Of a stretch of DNA of 51,587 nucleotides, positions 1 through 7,164 are shown piece by piece. The position numbers were made by a program, and so were the translations under genes. The notes below the pieces were generated by a model. It was not told the origin of the DNA and did not search any database. It worked only from the letters and a program-made list of their open reading frames with translations. Source of the DNA: Cyanobacteria bacterium CYA (lineage in GTDB: Bacteria; Planctomycetota; Phycisphaerae; Phycisphaerales; UBA1924); NCBI GenBank assembly GCA_008363215.1, contig RHKP01000024.1, forward strand, positions 1 through 51,587, read 5' to 3'. How positions within the stretch are numbered: position 1 is the first letter of the stretch; each line of letters opens with the position of its first letter.

Positions 1-366
1 ACCGTGGTGGCGGCGACGTTTCTCGGGCAGACCTGACCCTCCGCCGCGGCAAGGCGCACAGGTCCGGAATGGCCCGGTGATGAGTCGGCGAGGTCCGCAC
101 CGACGCAGGCCACATGACCCGAATCGCGATACCGCCGCTCTTGTGTTCCCTGCTCGCTTTCGCCTGCACCAGGCTGCAGGCGCAGAGAGGGCGAACTTGC
201 TTGAAGAATCGACTCATCAGACAGGATCTGGCCGGCCGGCCGCTTGGTACTTCGGGCCCCGAGATTTGGCACATTTCATTTGCGACCGATGGAGTGTCCT
301 GCCGAACCCTCCAGGCAGCAACGAGATGGCACCTGGTTCCTGGACATCGCGTGGTCTCCCCGAGTG
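1..366. other. Left edge, no supported gene
   Basis: I see no convincing gene here. One plus-strand frame runs open from base 1 to a TGA at 34-36, which could be the last 11 codons of a gene cut by the window edge, but 11 residues are too few to recognise. A longer plus-strand frame from 114 begins with a signal-peptide-like stretch, but it then runs through the Rrf2 gene on the opposite strand and has no recognisable domain. Confidence 0.4.
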
Positions 367-855
367 TTATTCTCGCGGGGGCGATCGGCCTCGATCGGGA
401 GGTGGATCGCACGATGCGGACTGTGACAAGCCCGTACAAGCCTGGTCCGAGGCTGACTGATTCAAGGCCAGTTCGGCAATGGTCGTGCGGGCAAAGTCTC
501 GCTCGATCGAGGCCAGGGAGTCGTCGATGCGCCGATGCAGCGGGCACAGGCCGTGCGCGTGCGCCGGGAGACGAAGCGGGCAGGAGCGGATTCGCTCGAT
601 CGGGTCGATCGCCGAGACGACTTCCAGCACGGTGAGCGAGTGGGGATCGCGGGCCAAGGCGTACCCCCCGGTGGTGCCCCGGTGGGCTGAGATGATGCCC
701 GCCTTCGCCAGGGCCTGAAGAACCTTGATGAGATAGCCGGAGGCGGCCCCGGTGGCCTGCGCAATTGTTTGCAGTTTGTGCGGCTTGCGCGGCTGCCCCG
801 CGAGCCACACGATCGCCCGCAGCCCGTATTCGACGGCATCACTGAGCAGCCTCAT
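367..855 (-). CDS. Rrf2-family transcriptional regulator (IscR/NsrR-like)
   Basis: Predicted DNA-binding repressor or sensor of the Rrf2 family, 162 aa. Residues 1-80 form the typical winged helix-turn-helix, starting MRLLSDAVEYGLRAI, with the recognition helix around 37-55 and the wing RGTTGGYALA at 59-68. The iron-sulfur loop is unusual. Cys92, Cys104 and His107 fall at the E. coli IscR ligand positions, but the middle Cys98 is Ala, with His at 99 and 101. Two more Cys (140, 149) lie in a disordered Pro/Arg-rich tail. An AAAGGAG ribosome site precedes the ATG. The gene is divergent from the RIC-like and NO-reductase-like genes, so NO or Fe-S-responsive control of that cluster is the natural inference. 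Whether it binds a cluster cannot be told from sequence. Confidence 0.85.
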   Translation of the reverse strand: MRLLSDAVEYGLRAIVWLAGQPRKPHKLQTIAQATGAASGYLIKVLQALAKAGIISAHRGTTGGYALARDPHSLTVLEVVSAIDPIERIRSCPLRLPAHAHGLCPLHRRIDDSLASIERDFARTTIAELALNQSASDQACTGLSQSASCDPPPDRGRSPPRE

Positions 856-917
856 CGCGACCGAACTCCTTTCGGCAGTTGCGGAAGTCTAGCCATGTGC
901 CTAGAATCCGAGCAAGC

Positions 918-941
918 GTGCATAGTTGCGCGGTATTGCAC
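918..941. promoter_or_regulatory. Possible operator in the Rrf2/RIC divergent region
   Basis: A short imperfect dyad, GTGCA at 918-922 and TGCAC at 937-941, sits in the 99-bp space between the Rrf2 start and the preferred RIC-like start at 955. Its 24-bp span suits a dimeric Rrf2-family regulator. Only five base pairs per arm are perfect, so this is a weak call. It does not match the NsrR consensus I know. Confidence 0.25.
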
Positions 942-954
942 GGAGCATCGCAGC

Positions 955-1221
955 ATGCAGGGAAGCGTCCCTTCTCAAGCGGTTGGCGAACTCGCTCGCA
1001 GCAACCCGGCGAGGTCTCGCGCGGTCGAACTCTTGTCCGTTGATTACTGCTGCGGAGGAGAGGTGCCGCTCGAGGTGGCGCGCAACACCCATCGCGCGAT
1101 GGTTGAAGGACGAAGCGCATTCGAGCACGACATGCACCAGCATGTGCACAAGGAGGACAACGTGCTGTACCCGCGCGCGCTCAAACACGAAGCATCCCGA
1201 TCGGCAAGGGGCAGTGTGTGA
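955..1221 (+). CDS. Shortened RIC/ScdA/YtfE-like iron-sulfur repair protein
   Basis: An 88-aa protein. Residues 7-43 match the N-terminal DUF542 domain of RIC proteins (VGELARSNPARS followed by VDYCCGG, with the diagnostic Cys pair at 32-33). Residues 43-76 match the last helix of the family's C-terminal hemerythrin domain (MHQHVHKEDNVLYPRAL). Full-length RIC proteins have roughly 220 aa, so about 130 residues between the two segments are absent while the frame is kept. Most di-iron ligands would be missing, so the protein may be inactive, may work as an oligomer, or may be a DUF542 partner. The ATG at 955 has CGGAG nine bases upstream and gives a family-like N-terminus; an ATG at 895 in the same frame is the alternative. 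In other bacteria RIC repairs nitrosative and oxidative Fe-S damage. Confidence 0.7.
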   Translation: MQGSVPSQAVGELARSNPARSRAVELLSVDYCCGGEVPLEVARNTHRAMVEGRSAFEHDMHQHVHKEDNVLYPRALKHEASRSARGSV

Positions 1222-1602
1222 TGCGCCCTTTGCCCGAACGCAGAAGTCAGTTCGGCGTTGGTCGCCCGCAGGAACTGCGGAGCGATTGCTGCCGCCGCAT
1301 CGGGGAGTTCGTGCCCGTGCTCGGGCGAAACTCGAATCGGCATGGGGTGCGCGTTCTCCATGGGGGAGAGCGCCAGAGCGCAGCGTACGGCACAGAGGGC
1401 TTTGCGGGGTGTTGCCCATCGGCAAGCCGGACGCGGGGAACACGTTTTGTTTCTGGGTTTGCGCGAGTTCGGGCGCGACGACCTGCAGGAGTTTGTTGAC
1501 GCGGTCGGACCTTCAACAGTACAACGGGCCGGGAGCGCGAGCCGATGGGGTCGCAGCCCCGCTTGATCAACTTCGGGTGTGTCTAACAAAAGGAGAATCA
1601 AC
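1222..1602. other. Gap upstream of the cytochrome/NO-reductase run
   Basis: No gene is supported; open frames on both strands lack recognisable motifs. A perfect 6-bp inverted repeat, TGTTGA at 1494-1499 and TCAACA at 1513-1518, overlaps a TTGACG at 1496-1501 that could be a -35 element, so this is a possible promoter or operator for the downstream cluster. The ribosome site AAAGGAG (about 1588-1595) belongs to the cytochrome gene. Confidence 0.35.
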
Positions 1603-2043
1603 ATGTTCTGTGAATCACGACGCCTCACTCAACGACTGGCCGTCGGCGGCCTGATTCTGATGCTTGCCGGGTGTGGTGGGTCGGAGTCCAACTCGCAGGC
1701 GTCCGTCGGTGCCGGCGGCCCGGCGCCGGCGCTGGTCAAGGGCGCAGCGCTGTTCAGAGCCAACTGCGCCATTTGTCATGGGAACGGGGGCAAGGGTGAC
1801 GGGTCGGGCGCGGCCGGGCTGGCGGTCAAGCCGCGCGATCTGACCAGTGAGCCCTACCGCTACGTGGATGTCGCCGGCGCCGGCTCAGAGTTGAACGCGA
1901 TCATCGCCTACATCAAGACCGGGCGAGTTGAGAACGGCATGCCACCCTTCGCTCACCTGCCCGAAGCCGATCTCGATGCGATCTCGCAGTACGTGCTGTC
2001 GATTCGACCGAAGCCCGACGCTGCGGCACCGGGCGGCGGCTGA
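1603..2043 (+). CDS. Cytochrome c lipoprotein
   Basis: A 146-aa mono-heme c-type cytochrome exported by a lipoprotein signal: a hydrophobic stretch ending LAGCG gives a lipobox Cys near residue 24. One CxxCH heme site is seen (CAICH), followed by a Gly-rich loop GNGGKGDGSGAAG typical of small class I cytochromes. A candidate axial Met lies in GMPPF toward the C-terminus. The chosen ATG has a strong AAAGGAG site; an upstream in-frame start at 1579 has none. It lies 81 bp ahead of the CuA-type subunit II and likely passes electrons to CuA, or stands in for a cytochrome subunit of the complex. Confidence 0.88.
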   Translation: MFCESRRLTQRLAVGGLILMLAGCGGSESNSQASVGAGGPAPALVKGAALFRANCAICHGNGGKGDGSGAAGLAVKPRDLTSEPYRYVDVAGAGSELNAIIAYIKTGRVENGMPPFAHLPEADLDAISQYVLSIRPKPDAAAPGGG

Positions 2044-2124
2044 TCGTCGGTCTCTTCCGATACCCTGCAGATGACTGACTGCCCAATCGGGCCAAGTTCG
2101 CGTGCCGGATGACAGGAGTCTCGC

Positions 2125-2649
2125 ATGATCCAGGACTCGGTATCACTGATCACGCTGATCGGAGTGGGGCTGATCGCCGGGGTGTTCGTGTTCGTTTTCC
2201 TCTGCTCGAAACCGCCCGGTGATTCCAAGGCCGTGAAGCATCGCTGGTATGCCGTCCGGCCGTACTGGCTCCTTGTATTGGTGGGGCTGGGGACGTGGGC
2301 CGGCACCGCGACGCTCGGCGGGCTGCCATACACCGACACGCACTCGGGCGCGTCGGGTGGGCTGGAGGTTGAGGTGATCGGCCGCCAGTGGGCCTGGCAG
2401 ATCAGCCGGACCTCTCTGCCCGCGAATACGCCCATCCAGTTCCGGGTGACCTCCGTCGATGTCAACCATGGTTTTGCGATTTATGACCGGAACTGGCATG
2501 TTCTTGCCCAGACACAAGCGATGCCGGGTCGAACCAATACTCTGAGTTTCTCGTTCGACACGCCCGGCCAGTACACGATCCTGTGCCTTGAGTACTGTGG
2601 TGTGGCCCATCACACCATGGCCTCTGTACTCACCGTCACCGGCGAATAA
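2125..2649 (+). CDS. CuA-type subunit II of a heme-copper reductase (sNOR/oxidase-like)
   Basis: A 174-aa membrane-anchored electron-entry subunit. Two transmembrane helices (about 8-27 and 46-64) precede a cupredoxin domain. The complete CuA ligand set is visible: His115 (VNHGFAIY), Cys154, Glu156, Cys158, His162 and Met165 in CLEYCGVAHHTM. WAWQ at 90-93 is the conserved aromatic patch for electron entry. It is shorter than usual CoxB but close to B-family and NorS-type subunits. AGGAGT precedes the ATG. It is followed after 80 bp by subunit I. In the norSY-senC-orf1 arrangement of ammonia oxidisers this position is norS; an oxygen-reducing oxidase remains possible from this subunit alone. 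Confidence 0.9.
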   Translation: MIQDSVSLITLIGVGLIAGVFVFVFLCSKPPGDSKAVKHRWYAVRPYWLLVLVGLGTWAGTATLGGLPYTDTHSGASGGLEVEVIGRQWAWQISRTSLPANTPIQFRVTSVDVNHGFAIYDRNWHVLAQTQAMPGRTNTLSFSFDTPGQYTILCLEYCGVAHHTMASVLTVTGE

Positions 2650-2729
2650 GACGGGTCTTACGCTGCCCGGCGCGCGGCGCGGATCGCACGCGACTCGTTC
2701 GCCGGCCGGCGCGACCGGAAGGAGTCGAC

Positions 2730-4199
2730 ATGAACACCGCGTACCAGCCTGATGCGGGCGTCAGCGCGACGCAGCGCCGCCCTGTGCTTGCCTACCTGAC
2801 CACAGCCGGACTGCTGCTCCTGTTGATGATGGTCGTGGGAGTCTTGCTGCGCATGAGTCAGGCGGAGATTCTGGTCATGTCACCGGACTGGTTCTACCGG
2901 TTCATGACGCTGCACGGCGCGGGGATGGTCGGGATGGCCGGGCTGGCCGGTGCGGGGATCATGTTGTACTTCCTCGGTCGGCACGTCTCACTTTCAACGC
3001 GCGTCGCATGGATCAATCTTGTGTTTTTTGTCGTGGGAGTGGTGCTCATCCTCGTCGGGATCACTGTGGGCGACTACGCGGGGGCGTGGACCTTCCTGTA
3101 CCCGCTCCCGCGCCAGAGCATGGGCGTGTGGACGACGTGGGGGGCGGCCGCGTTCCTCGGCGGGCTGCTCCTGATCGGCGTCGGCTTCCTGCTGCTCCAC
3201 TTGGATACCGGGCGAGCGATCCTGTCACGCTACAAAGGCCTGGGAAGGGCGCTGGGTTGGCCACAACTCTTCGGACCCTCCCAGGCAGACGCGCCACCCC
3301 CGGCGGTGGTGGCGTCGACGATGGTGCTGATCGTGAACACCCTGGCGCTCATTCTCGGCGCTTCGATCATCGTCGTGAACCTGATCTCACTGTTCGCGCC
3401 CGAGATGCGGTTCGATCCGCTGGTTGCCAAGAATCTCACCTACTTCTTCGGGCATGTGTTCATCAACGCGACCATCTACATGTCCGTGATCGCCGTCTAC
3501 GAACTGCTTCCACGCTATACCGGGCGGGACTGGCCCTCGAACAACCGCGCATTCCTGGGCGCATGGACGGTCTCCACCTTGATGGTCCTTGGCGCCTTTC
3601 CGCACCACCTGCTCATGGACTTCGTTCAGCCTGTCTGGATTTCGGTGGCCGGGCAGATTGTGTCCTACATCAGCGGATTGCCGGTGCTCGTGGTCACTGC
3701 GTACGGCGCGCTGGTCAACGTGCATCGCTCCGGGATCCGCTGGGATCTTCCGTCGGGTCTGCTGTTCCTGTCGACCTTCGGGTGGGCGGCCGGCATCGTT
3801 CCGGCCATGATCGACGCCACCATCAGCGTCAACATGGTGATGCACAACACCCTGTGGGTTCCGGGACATTTTCACTTCTACCTGCTCCTGGGCATGTGCG
3901 CCATGGCGCTGGGCTTCATGCTGTGGTTCGTCCGCGCCTGGGGCGGCGCCAAGCCGATCCGGTGGGAGTGCGTGTGGTTCTGGGTCTATGCGCTGGGGTG
4001 CCTGAGCTTTGTCACCATGTTCTTGCTGGGTGGACGTAGCGGGGTTCCCAGGCGCTTTGCCGCCCACCAGGCCGCGTGGCTGCCCCTCGACAAGATCGCG
4101 TCGGTGTGCGGTCTGGTGATCCTGCTGAGCGTGTCCCTCTTTGTGACCAGGTTTGTGCTGGCGGCACGGTCGGCAGCGAGAGGGAGCGGGCAGGCATGA
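2730..4199 (+). CDS. Heme-copper reductase subunit I lacking the crosslinked Tyr (NO-reductase-like)
   Basis: A 489-aa polytopic catalytic subunit with about 12-13 transmembrane helices. All six metal His are seen: His62 and His382 for the low-spin heme, His380 for the high-spin heme (VPGHFHF), and His242, His292 and His293 for the active-site metal (FFGHVF, PHHL). It aligns best with B-family (ba3-like) oxidases. Those have GHPIVY with Tyr four residues after the CuB His; here that residue is Asn246, and the nearest Tyr is Tyr250, one helical turn further. Loss of this Tyr is a hallmark of NO-reducing members of the superfamily. With the II-I-SenC-orf gene order this points to an sNOR-type nitric-oxide reductase that takes electrons via CuA. 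Oxygen reduction with Tyr250 as substitute is the alternative. An AAGGAG site precedes the ATG, and the gene overlaps SCO by ATGA. Confidence 0.88.
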   Translation: MNTAYQPDAGVSATQRRPVLAYLTTAGLLLLLMMVVGVLLRMSQAEILVMSPDWFYRFMTLHGAGMVGMAGLAGAGIMLYFLGRHVSLSTRVAWINLVFFVVGVVLILVGITVGDYAGAWTFLYPLPRQSMGVWTTWGAAAFLGGLLLIGVGFLLLHLDTGRAILSRYKGLGRALGWPQLFGPSQADAPPPAVVASTMVLIVNTLALILGASIIVVNLISLFAPEMRFDPLVAKNLTYFFGHVFINATIYMSVIAVYELLPRYTGRDWPSNNRAFLGAWTVSTLMVLGAFPHHLLMDFVQPVWISVAGQIVSYISGLPVLVVTAYGALVNVHRSGIRWDLPSGLLFLSTFGWAAGIVPAMIDATISVNMVMHNTLWVPGHFHFYLLLGMCAMALGFMLWFVRAWGGAKPIRWECVWFWVYALGCLSFVTMFLLGGRSGVPRRFAAHQAAWLPLDKIASVCGLVILLSVSLFVTRFVLAARSAARGSGQA

Positions 4200-4792
4200 T
4201 TCGGCGCGTTCTGTCCGGAGTGCTCGCGGCAATGCTCGGATCGGCAGCGCTCTGGCACGCCACCGATGGACTGCGTGCCTTCACATCCGAGCGTGCGCGA
4301 GCAATTGATGTGTCCGACCGCCCGCGCGACATCCCGGATGCGCCGCTGCAACTGGCGACCGGCGGTTCGGCGCGACTCAGCGACCTCAAGGGGCGGCCGG
4401 TCGTCGTCACATTCATCTATACACGCTGTACCAGCCTGTGCCCCATGCTCACCGCGAGGCTGGCCGAACTCCGCGATGAACTGGCTGAAGATACCGCCGG
4501 GCTCGATGTTCACTTCGTCAGCATCAGTTTCGATCCCGATCACGATGGGCAGGCCGAACTTGCCGGCTACGCCGCGCAACTCTCCGCGAGCGCGGACCGC
4601 TGGTGGGTCGCCCGGCCGTCCTCGGGGCTCGACCAACTTCTTGACGCGTTCGGCATCATCGCCATCCCCGATGGTCGAGGGGGATACATCCACAACGGCG
4701 GGCTCCACGTCATCGATCGCAAGGGGCGATTGGTGGCCATTTACGACGAGCAAAGGCCTGCGGAAATCGTCGAGGCTCTGAAGAGAATGTGA
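4196..4792 (+). CDS. SCO1/SenC-family copper chaperone
   Basis: A 198-aa membrane-tethered thioredoxin-fold protein. An N-terminal hydrophobic segment (about 5-22) anchors it. The copper-binding pair CTSLC places Cys78 and Cys82 after VVVTFIYTR, and a conserved His follows in YIHNGGLH (His166 or His171). The FDPDHD stretch at 112-117 is typical of SCO proteins. Its ATG overlaps the subunit I stop (ATGA at 4196-4199), and its own stop overlaps the next start, so it is translationally coupled. In this family the role is delivery of copper to, or thiol reduction of, the CuA site, which matches the CuA-type subunit II just upstream. Confidence 0.92.
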   Translation: MIRRVLSGVLAAMLGSAALWHATDGLRAFTSERARAIDVSDRPRDIPDAPLQLATGGSARLSDLKGRPVVVTFIYTRCTSLCPMLTARLAELRDELAEDTAGLDVHFVSISFDPDHDGQAELAGYAAQLSASADRWWVARPSSGLDQLLDAFGIIAIPDGRGGYIHNGGLHVIDRKGRLVAIYDEQRPAEIVEALKRM

Positions 4793-5400
4793 AGAAGTCA
4801 CGCACCATCTCCGTCTGGCTGTGGCTTGGCGCCCTGCTGTGGGTCGCGCTGCTTGGCACCCGTTCGATCCTTGAGCGATCGCTCGTCGGACACGCTGTCC
4901 TTCAAGTCGGCCTGCTCGTTCTTTCGGGCTGGTGCATCGGTCGGTGGCTCAACGCAGCGCTCGGCCGAAGCCGGGCGGGGGAGGCCGGGCTTGTTCTGGC
5001 CGCATTCACGCTGGCTGTCTGGATGCTGCCCCGCTCGCTGGATGCTGCGCTCCGCGACGCGTCCTGGGAGATCGCGAAGTTTGTCTCTGTCCCGTTGCTC
5101 GTGGGTGTGCCGGTGGCCCGTGCGTGGGCGCACCTGCCGACGATTGTGCGTGGCCTGCTCTGGGCCAATATCCTCTCGATGCTGATCACGCTCGGCTGGG
5201 TCTACTGGACCGCGCCCACTCGCCTGTGCAACAACTACCTGCTCACGGATCAGCCCCTGCTGGCAAAGGCATTCTGGGGGCTCGCGGCATTGGTCGCCAT
5301 TGTACTTCTCGTGCGCATCACGGTGGCTCCGCGCGTCTGCACGCAGCACCGTGCCGACGCCGCATCCGAGTCGTCATTGACCTGCATCAAACGTGTGTGA
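4789..5400 (+). CDS. Small polytopic membrane protein (orf1 position of sNOR clusters)
   Basis: A 203-aa hydrophobic protein with about five to six predicted transmembrane helices (roughly 7-26, 35-53, 66-84, 93-110, 119-140, 160-178). I recognise no enzyme motif. A conserved-looking loop LCNNYLLTDQPLLA lies at about 146-159, between the last two helices. It starts at a GTG embedded in the SCO stop (ATGTGA), so the two are coupled. Its place right after senC matches orf1 of norSY-senC-orf1 clusters, suggesting an assembly or accessory role, which is inference from position only. Confidence 0.8.
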   Translation: MKKSRTISVWLWLGALLWVALLGTRSILERSLVGHAVLQVGLLVLSGWCIGRWLNAALGRSRAGEAGLVLAAFTLAVWMLPRSLDAALRDASWEIAKFVSVPLLVGVPVARAWAHLPTIVRGLLWANILSMLITLGWVYWTAPTRLCNNYLLTDQPLLAKAFWGLAALVAIVLLVRITVAPRVCTQHRADAASESSLTCIKRV

Positions 5401-6022
5401 TCGAGGCCGACACCCTTGACGGCCGGTACCCAGCGTGCTCCGCTGTGGGCTGAGACTCTGTTTTTCCATCCGGGAATTACCTCAATGGAATTCACCGAGC
5501 CGGGCCGCGGAGTGTTCGCATGGCCAGTTCGAGTTGAGCCTCGGGCGCGCGAAGACGCCCGAGAAGCGCTCGCCTTCGGGCGACTTTGCGGGCGGCTTTC
5601 AATCGGGGTTTCGGCAGCAAAGGATGTTTGCCACCCGAACCTGTGCTCGAGGGCTCACCAAGGTTCGGCGTCCACGCCGTCCGAGATTCGAGTCATACCT
5701 GTATGAGTTCGTCCCTCGCAACGCGATCAGCGCGCGGCTCGATGGAGCGTCGACCCCATCATCGCTCGTCCTCAGCGTGTGCCGGCGGCCGTTCCGAATG
5801 CAACCGCGCCCCGAAGGAACCCTTCTGCCCGGGTTGCCCGAAGAGTTCGAGATGTTGGTATGTGCCGCGATCAAGTTCCTGCTTCTCTTGCTCGACCTTG
5901 GCGCCGATGCCCGCACCCAGCGGCCGTTGCACACCGCGTCGATTCACCACGAAACCCTCCCGCCCGGAACGGCGGCGGCGTTTGATCGCGCCGCGAGTCG
6001 GCCGTCGCGATAACATGAGAGA
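5401..6022. other. Gap after the NO-reductase-like run
   Basis: 622 bases with no supported gene. Open frames on both strands (for example 5435-6013 plus, 5759-6016 minus) have atypical composition and no recognisable domain. Two adjacent GC hairpins at 5540-5583 are the only clear structure. Confidence 0.4.
5540..5583 (+). terminator. Paired hairpins, possible terminator
   Basis: Two neighbouring inverted repeats: CTCGGGCG (5540-5547) with CGCCCGAG (5556-5563), and TCGCC-TTCG-GGCGA (5570-5583), which has a classic TTCG tetraloop. Only a weak T-run (CTTT) follows. They could end transcription of the upstream operon, about 140 bp after its last stop, or be a dispersed structural repeat. Confidence 0.3.
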
Positions 6023-6823
6023 ATGCCTGTCATCATTCTCATGAGACTTGTCGTGCTCGGCGTGCTTGTGGCCTCGTCCTGCCGGGGGTCAAGTCCCTCA
6101 CCCCGTGCCGGTTCGGGCGACAGTTTCCACTCCCCGGCCGTCGCGCTGCCCGTGAGCGTCGATCTGCGCCAGACGCTTGTCGACCTCGGTCTTTCGCCGC
6201 GGGCTCAGGGCGCACGCGGAACCTGCTCGATCTTCACCACCTGCTCGGCCATCGAGTTTGCCCATGCCAGGCAGACCGGGCAGCCGGTTCGCCTCAGCCC
6301 CGAGTTCATGAACTGGGCCGCCGGACAGGCCGCCGGGCATCCGTCGGACGGGAACTTCTTCCACAACGCGCTGGCGGGCCTGGCTCAGTACGGCGTGTGC
6401 CGCGAAAGCGCGATGCCCTATGAACCCGCGTTCGACGCAACACGCCGGCCCACGCCGGAGGCCCGCGCTGACGCAGATGCTCTGCACAAGCAGTCGCTTG
6501 GCACACTCGTCGTTCACTGGATCGTGCCCTGGCAGCCGGACCACTTCGGCGTCAGTGACGAGCAGTTCGCTGAGATCAGGCGCGTGCTCGCGTCGGGCTA
6601 CCCCGTCGCGGCCGGCTCCGGCCACAGCCGCCTGCTCGTGGGCTATCGCGTTGACCAGGCGCAGCCCGGCGGCGGCGTGTTCTACACAGAAGACTCGGCG
6701 CTGCATCGATTCGACGAGGTGACGTTCGAGTTCGTGCGTTCGCAGGTTGCCGACGTCTTCTGGGTGGAAGCGACCGCAGTGCTGCCCGGCGACGGAACGC
6801 AGTCCGATCCACGCACGCGCTGA
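6023..6823 (+). CDS. C1 (papain-like) cysteine protease, predicted lipoprotein
   Basis: A 266-aa exported protein. A short hydrophobic leader ends ASSC, a plausible lipobox with Cys20. The papain-family core is visible: oxyanion Gln62 and nucleophile Cys68 in QGARGTCSIF, and the catalytic His201 in GSGHSRLLVGY. The third residue, normally the Asn of an NSWG-like motif, is replaced by an acidic stretch (YTEDS at 221-225), which is unusual but tolerated in distant members. There is no obvious prodomain. It is monocistronic, between two gaps. The function is likely extracytoplasmic peptide hydrolysis; substrate unknown. Confidence 0.8.
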   Translation: MPVIILMRLVVLGVLVASSCRGSSPSPRAGSGDSFHSPAVALPVSVDLRQTLVDLGLSPRAQGARGTCSIFTTCSAIEFAHARQTGQPVRLSPEFMNWAAGQAAGHPSDGNFFHNALAGLAQYGVCRESAMPYEPAFDATRRPTPEARADADALHKQSLGTLVVHWIVPWQPDHFGVSDEQFAEIRRVLASGYPVAAGSGHSRLLVGYRVDQAQPGGGVFYTEDSALHRFDEVTFEFVRSQVADVFWVEATAVLPGDGTQSDPRTR

Positions 6824-7164
6824 GGTGTGACGGCCAAGCCCCGGGCGTCCACCGCGGGGCCATTCAGCAATGGATCCTGGTACTGCCTTGGCGGGCTGGA
6901 GGATCTGCCCGCTGCACCGCCCTGCGGCCAGCGCAGGCTTCCACACCGGCCGATGCCTGAAGGCGCCGGGCAACATCATGCCCCGGCCGCTGCCCTCGTC
7001 CTCGCCGGAACTCAAATGTGTGGCGCGGGTGTGGGCGTAGGTGCGCAGTCGCAGCCCGGGCAACCGCGCGTACGCGGAGCACGACGCAAACGCAGCAGCC
7101 ATCGAACAGGCGGTCGATCTCTCGCACCGCCCGGCTGGAGCGCACGCCCTCGTGCAAGCCCGTA
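6824..7164. other. Gap between convergent protease and trpB
   Basis: 341 bases between the 3' ends of two convergent genes. No coding motif is seen in the open frames that cross it, and no clean terminator hairpin with a T-run was found. Confidence 0.4.

Noticed and set aside
114..635. Plus-strand frame starting with a signal-peptide-like stretch
   Set aside because: It runs antisense through the clear Rrf2 gene, has no recognisable domain after residue 25, and codon use is that of a shadow frame.
1561..1572. FNR/DNR box at TTGATCAA before the cytochrome gene
   Set aside because: The half-sites have no four-base spacer, so it does not match the TTGAT-N4-ATCAA pattern.
2730..4199. Plain cytochrome c oxidase subunit I
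   Set aside because: The CuB-His+4 Tyr needed for oxygen reduction is Asn and the gene neighbours fit NO reduction better; kept only as an alternative.
5640..5710. tRNA-like segment (ATTCGAGTC)
   Set aside because: The T-arm-like string has no matching acceptor stem or anticodon arm at proper distances.
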